From a bacterium (GTDB lineage: Bacteria; UBP14; UBA6098; 4484-93), in assembly GCA_021158465.1 (NCBI GenBank), contig JAGGUN010000022.1:1-64000 (forward strand): a DNA stretch of 64,000 nucleotides, written 5' to 3'. The notes beneath the pieces were generated by a model. That model worked only from the letters and a program-made list of their open reading frames with translations, ran no database searches and was not told the origin of the DNA. Of this stretch, positions 62,160 through 64,000 are shown piece after piece. Positions within the stretch are counted from its first letter, which is position 1; every line of letters begins with the position of its first letter. The position numbers and the translations under genes were made by a program.

Positions 62160-63433
62160 GAGTTATTTTCCATTTTCCCTCTTAGGCTCCAGGTGGATGC
62201 GGCTGTTATTCTCACAGGTACTATCCTTCCGATAAGCTCTTTTTCTCCCTCGAATGTAACTACCCTTCCGCAGGAGATCCTTCCCCTCAGTTCCTTTGGT
62301 CTTTTATTGACCCTCTCTTCAACCAGCACCTTCTGGGTAGTTCCTATAAGCTCCTTACTTTTTTTCTCGGCAAGTTCCTGTCCGATGTTAATAATGATAT
62401 TGAGTCGGCGGATCTTTTCCTCGTATGTGATATCGTCTTTCATCCTCGAGGCTGCTGTGCCTGGTCTGACGGAGTAGTAGAAGAAGAACCCGCCGGCAAA
62501 CCCGACCTGCTGGTATAATTTTACCGTTTGTTTGAAATCGTCTATGCTTTCTGTTGGAAAGCCGACCATTACATCCGTTGTTATATGGATATCTGGGATG
62601 TTTCTGGAGAGTTTCTCGACGAGGGTGAGGTAATCTTCTCTCGAGTATCCGCGCCTCATGAGTTTAAGGACCCTGTTCGAGCCCGACTGAACTGGCAGGT
62701 GGATGTGGTGCGCAACCTTCGGAAGTGATGAGATTGCCTCGATTATGCTGTCGGAGAGGTCCTTCGGATGGTTTGTGGTGAAGCGGATGCGCTCTATCCC
62801 TTCTACATTCGATACCATCTTCAAAAGCTCTGCGAATCCTGTTTCTCCATAGCGATAGCTGTTAACGTTCTGCCCGATGAGGGTTACCTCACGCACTCCC
62901 TCGGAGGCAAGTAGTTTCACCTCCTGAATTATCTCGTTGGGTTTCCTGTGTCGGAGTGGACCCCTGACATACGGAACGATGCAGTATGAGCAGAAGTTAC
63001 TGCACCCCCGTGTTATGGCGACATATGAGGTCGGCTTCTTGCCCGTTTTTGGGGGAGAGCTGAGCCCTGTGAAGACCTTGGGAGGAGTAATCTTCTTACC
63101 AGTTACAATCTCCTCTATCTGCCATAGTTTGTTTGCTCCGATAGCATAGTCTGCCCCGTATTCGCTGATGAGTTTGTCGCTGAGCCTGCTCGCCATACAG
63201 CCTATCACAACAAGTGTTAGCTTGCGTCTTTTCTTCTGTGATGCGATCTGTCGGATCTGTCCAAGAGCCCTTTTCTCTGCATGCTCGCGCACCGAGCAGG
63301 TGTTAACTATCACGAGCTCTGCATCATCGATGGAGCCTGCCCGCCTATGCCCCAGCTCAATGAGCCTTCTCTCGATTACCTTCGAATCGTAGATGTTCAT
63401 CTGGCAACCGTATGTCCTGATGAAAAACCTCAT
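62156..63433 (-). CDS. miaB: tRNA-2-methylthio-N6-dimethylallyladenosine synthase
   Basis: A 425-residue radical-SAM methylthiotransferase that modifies A37 of tRNAs reading U-starting codons. The N-terminal UPF0004 domain binds an auxiliary 4Fe-4S cluster through C10 (YGCQMN), the Cys of VNTCSVREHAEKR and the Cys of VIGCMAS. The radical-SAM cluster is in CSNFCSYC. A short TRAM domain (residues ~360-420; LVEERVNKRPKELRGRISCG) ends the protein. It overlaps the upstream rRNA methyltransferase gene by 4 bases. Confidence 0.95.
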   Translation of the reverse strand: MRFFIRTYGCQMNIYDSKVIERRLIELGHRRAGSIDDAELVIVNTCSVREHAEKRALGQIRQIASQKKRRKLTLVVIGCMASRLSDKLISEYGADYAIGANKLWQIEEIVTGKKITPPKVFTGLSSPPKTGKKPTSYVAITRGCSNFCSYCIVPYVRGPLRHRKPNEIIQEVKLLASEGVREVTLIGQNVNSYRYGETGFAELLKMVSNVEGIERIRFTTNHPKDLSDSIIEAISSLPKVAHHIHLPVQSGSNRVLKLMRRGYSREDYLTLVEKLSRNIPDIHITTDVMVGFPTESIDDFKQTVKLYQQVGFAGGFFFYYSVRPGTAASRMKDDITYEEKIRRLNIIINIGQELAEKKSKELIGTTQKVLVEERVNKRPKELRGRISCGRVVTFEGEKELIGRIVPVRITAASTWSLRGKMENNS

Positions 63434-64000
63434 CCTGCTTTTCTAAATCTGACAGCAAAGCAACCATCAAAGCCGTCCTCACCGGGAACTGTTTGGAAGA
63501 AATTCTTCAGTCGGAAACGCTCTAACACCTTTGGGTAAGATTTGTCGATGGATAGTCCCAGCCTCTCTGCGAACAGGATCTTGTCCGTGTTTTCCATTTT
63601 TGTCAAGGTGCAAGTGGAAAAGACCAGAATTCCATCCTTTTTCAACACCCTCACTCCCTCACGGAGGAGTTTCTCCTGGATTCGAGCCAGTCTTTCCATC
63701 TCTCTCTTGGTTTTTTTGTACCTTGCCATTGGGAACTTGGATAGCACTCCTAAACCGCTACAGGGAGCGTCGATGAGCAGTCGCTCAATGCTTCTGTCGG
63801 GAAACGGGAGGGATGCGCCATCGGCGAGGACAAGGGAGATATCTTTAAGCCCGAGCCTTGCAAGATTTTTCCTGGTTATGTTAAGTTTGTGCACGGATAT
63901 GTCGATACCGATGATTTTTGCATCTTCTTCCACCATCTCTGCAATGAGTGAAAGTTTGCCTCCCGGGGCTGTTCCCACCTCGACGATGAGTTCTCCCTTT
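63430..64000 (-). CDS. rRNA/tRNA cytosine-5 methyltransferase (RsmB/NOP2/Sun family), 5' end outside window
   Basis: The C-terminal 189 residues of a SAM-dependent m5C methyltransferase; the frame is open to the window edge. Motif I reads VEVGTAPGGK (usually LDxCAAPGGK), motif IV with the releasing cysteine is IDAPCSGLG, and motif VI with the catalytic cysteine is FSTCTLTKMENT. The closing GFDGCFAVRFRK is the usual family end. It is most likely RsmB (16S C967), but the NusB-like N-terminal domain that would prove this is not visible. It is coupled to miaB by an ATGA-type overlap. Confidence 0.88.
   Translation of the reverse strand, partial: KGELIVEVGTAPGGKLSLIAEMVEEDAKIIGIDISVHKLNITRKNLARLGLKDISLVLADGASLPFPDRSIERLLIDAPCSGLGVLSKFPMARYKKTKREMERLARIQEKLLREGVRVLKKDGILVFSTCTLTKMENTDKILFAERLGLSIDKSYPKVLERFRLKNFFQTVPGEDGFDGCFAVRFRKAG

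Noticed and set aside
1-64000. CRISPR arrays, transposases, rRNA genes
   Set aside because: No regularly spaced direct repeats, transposase motifs or rRNA sequence were seen.

Overview
The window looks like a chromosomal segment of an uncultivated bacterium from, or close to, the FCB (Fibrobacteres-Chlorobi-Bacteroidetes) supergroup. Supporting signs are a type IX secretion (T9SS) gene set (PorU-like sortase, PorV-like barrel), several large secreted proteins ending in PNPFN-type sorting domains, and a TonB-dependent receptor. The candidate promoters are of the classical TTGACA / TATATT kind rather than the TTTG / TAnnTTTG kind of Bacteroidota, so a candidate phylum (WOR-3, Cloacimonadota or Marinimicrobia type) seems more likely than a true Bacteroidota. 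This placement is inference; no rRNA gene is present.

Layout. 1-6.8 kb: a truncated methylase/nuclease, gatB, a lone hypE, a diguanylate cyclase, an ABC-F ATPase and an IF-2B-like protein. 6.8-12.1 kb: TonB receptor and lipoprotein, dapF, a probably leaderless ispF, and a periplasmic protein made of four helical repeats. 12.2-27.4 kb: one long minus-strand run from rpsQ through the spc/alpha ribosomal cluster (with secY, adk, map, infA, rpoA, rplQ). It continues without a gap into three exported or membrane proteins, glyS and a PH-like membrane protein. 27.4-42 kb: a T9SS block with a secreted subtilase, mtnA, PorU, a PorV barrel carrying an inserted beta-propeller, an M6 metalloprotease and two small paralogous exported proteins.

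42.1-46.4 kb: thiL, then an AT-rich accessory island ending before tRNA-Ala(GGC). It holds a DNA methyltransferase with an unknown partner, a PD-(D/E)xK-like protein and an HNH endonuclease. Two of the intergenic gaps contain long folded sites with the same architecture, which I read as integron attC sites. The island would then be a cluster of attC sites lacking an integrase (CALIN) carrying DNA-modification and nuclease cargo. This is the most interesting part of the window.

46.4-64 kb: priA, a transketolase N-half and rho in one operon; a cation/proton antiporter with a TPR lipoprotein; lysine 6-aminotransferase, a small Cys-rich protein and clpC; a 1156-residue T9SS-exported protein with a companion; then miaB and a truncated rRNA m5C methyltransferase.

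No stretch over 300 bases lacks a gene. The longest gaps (12079-12250, 42016-42129, 43102-43277, 44767-44936, 45429-45580, 46154-46292, 53380-53560) hold promoters, hairpins or attC-like sites as listed, except 46154-46292, in which I see only one short palindrome. I found no CRISPR array, rRNA, transposase or integrase gene.
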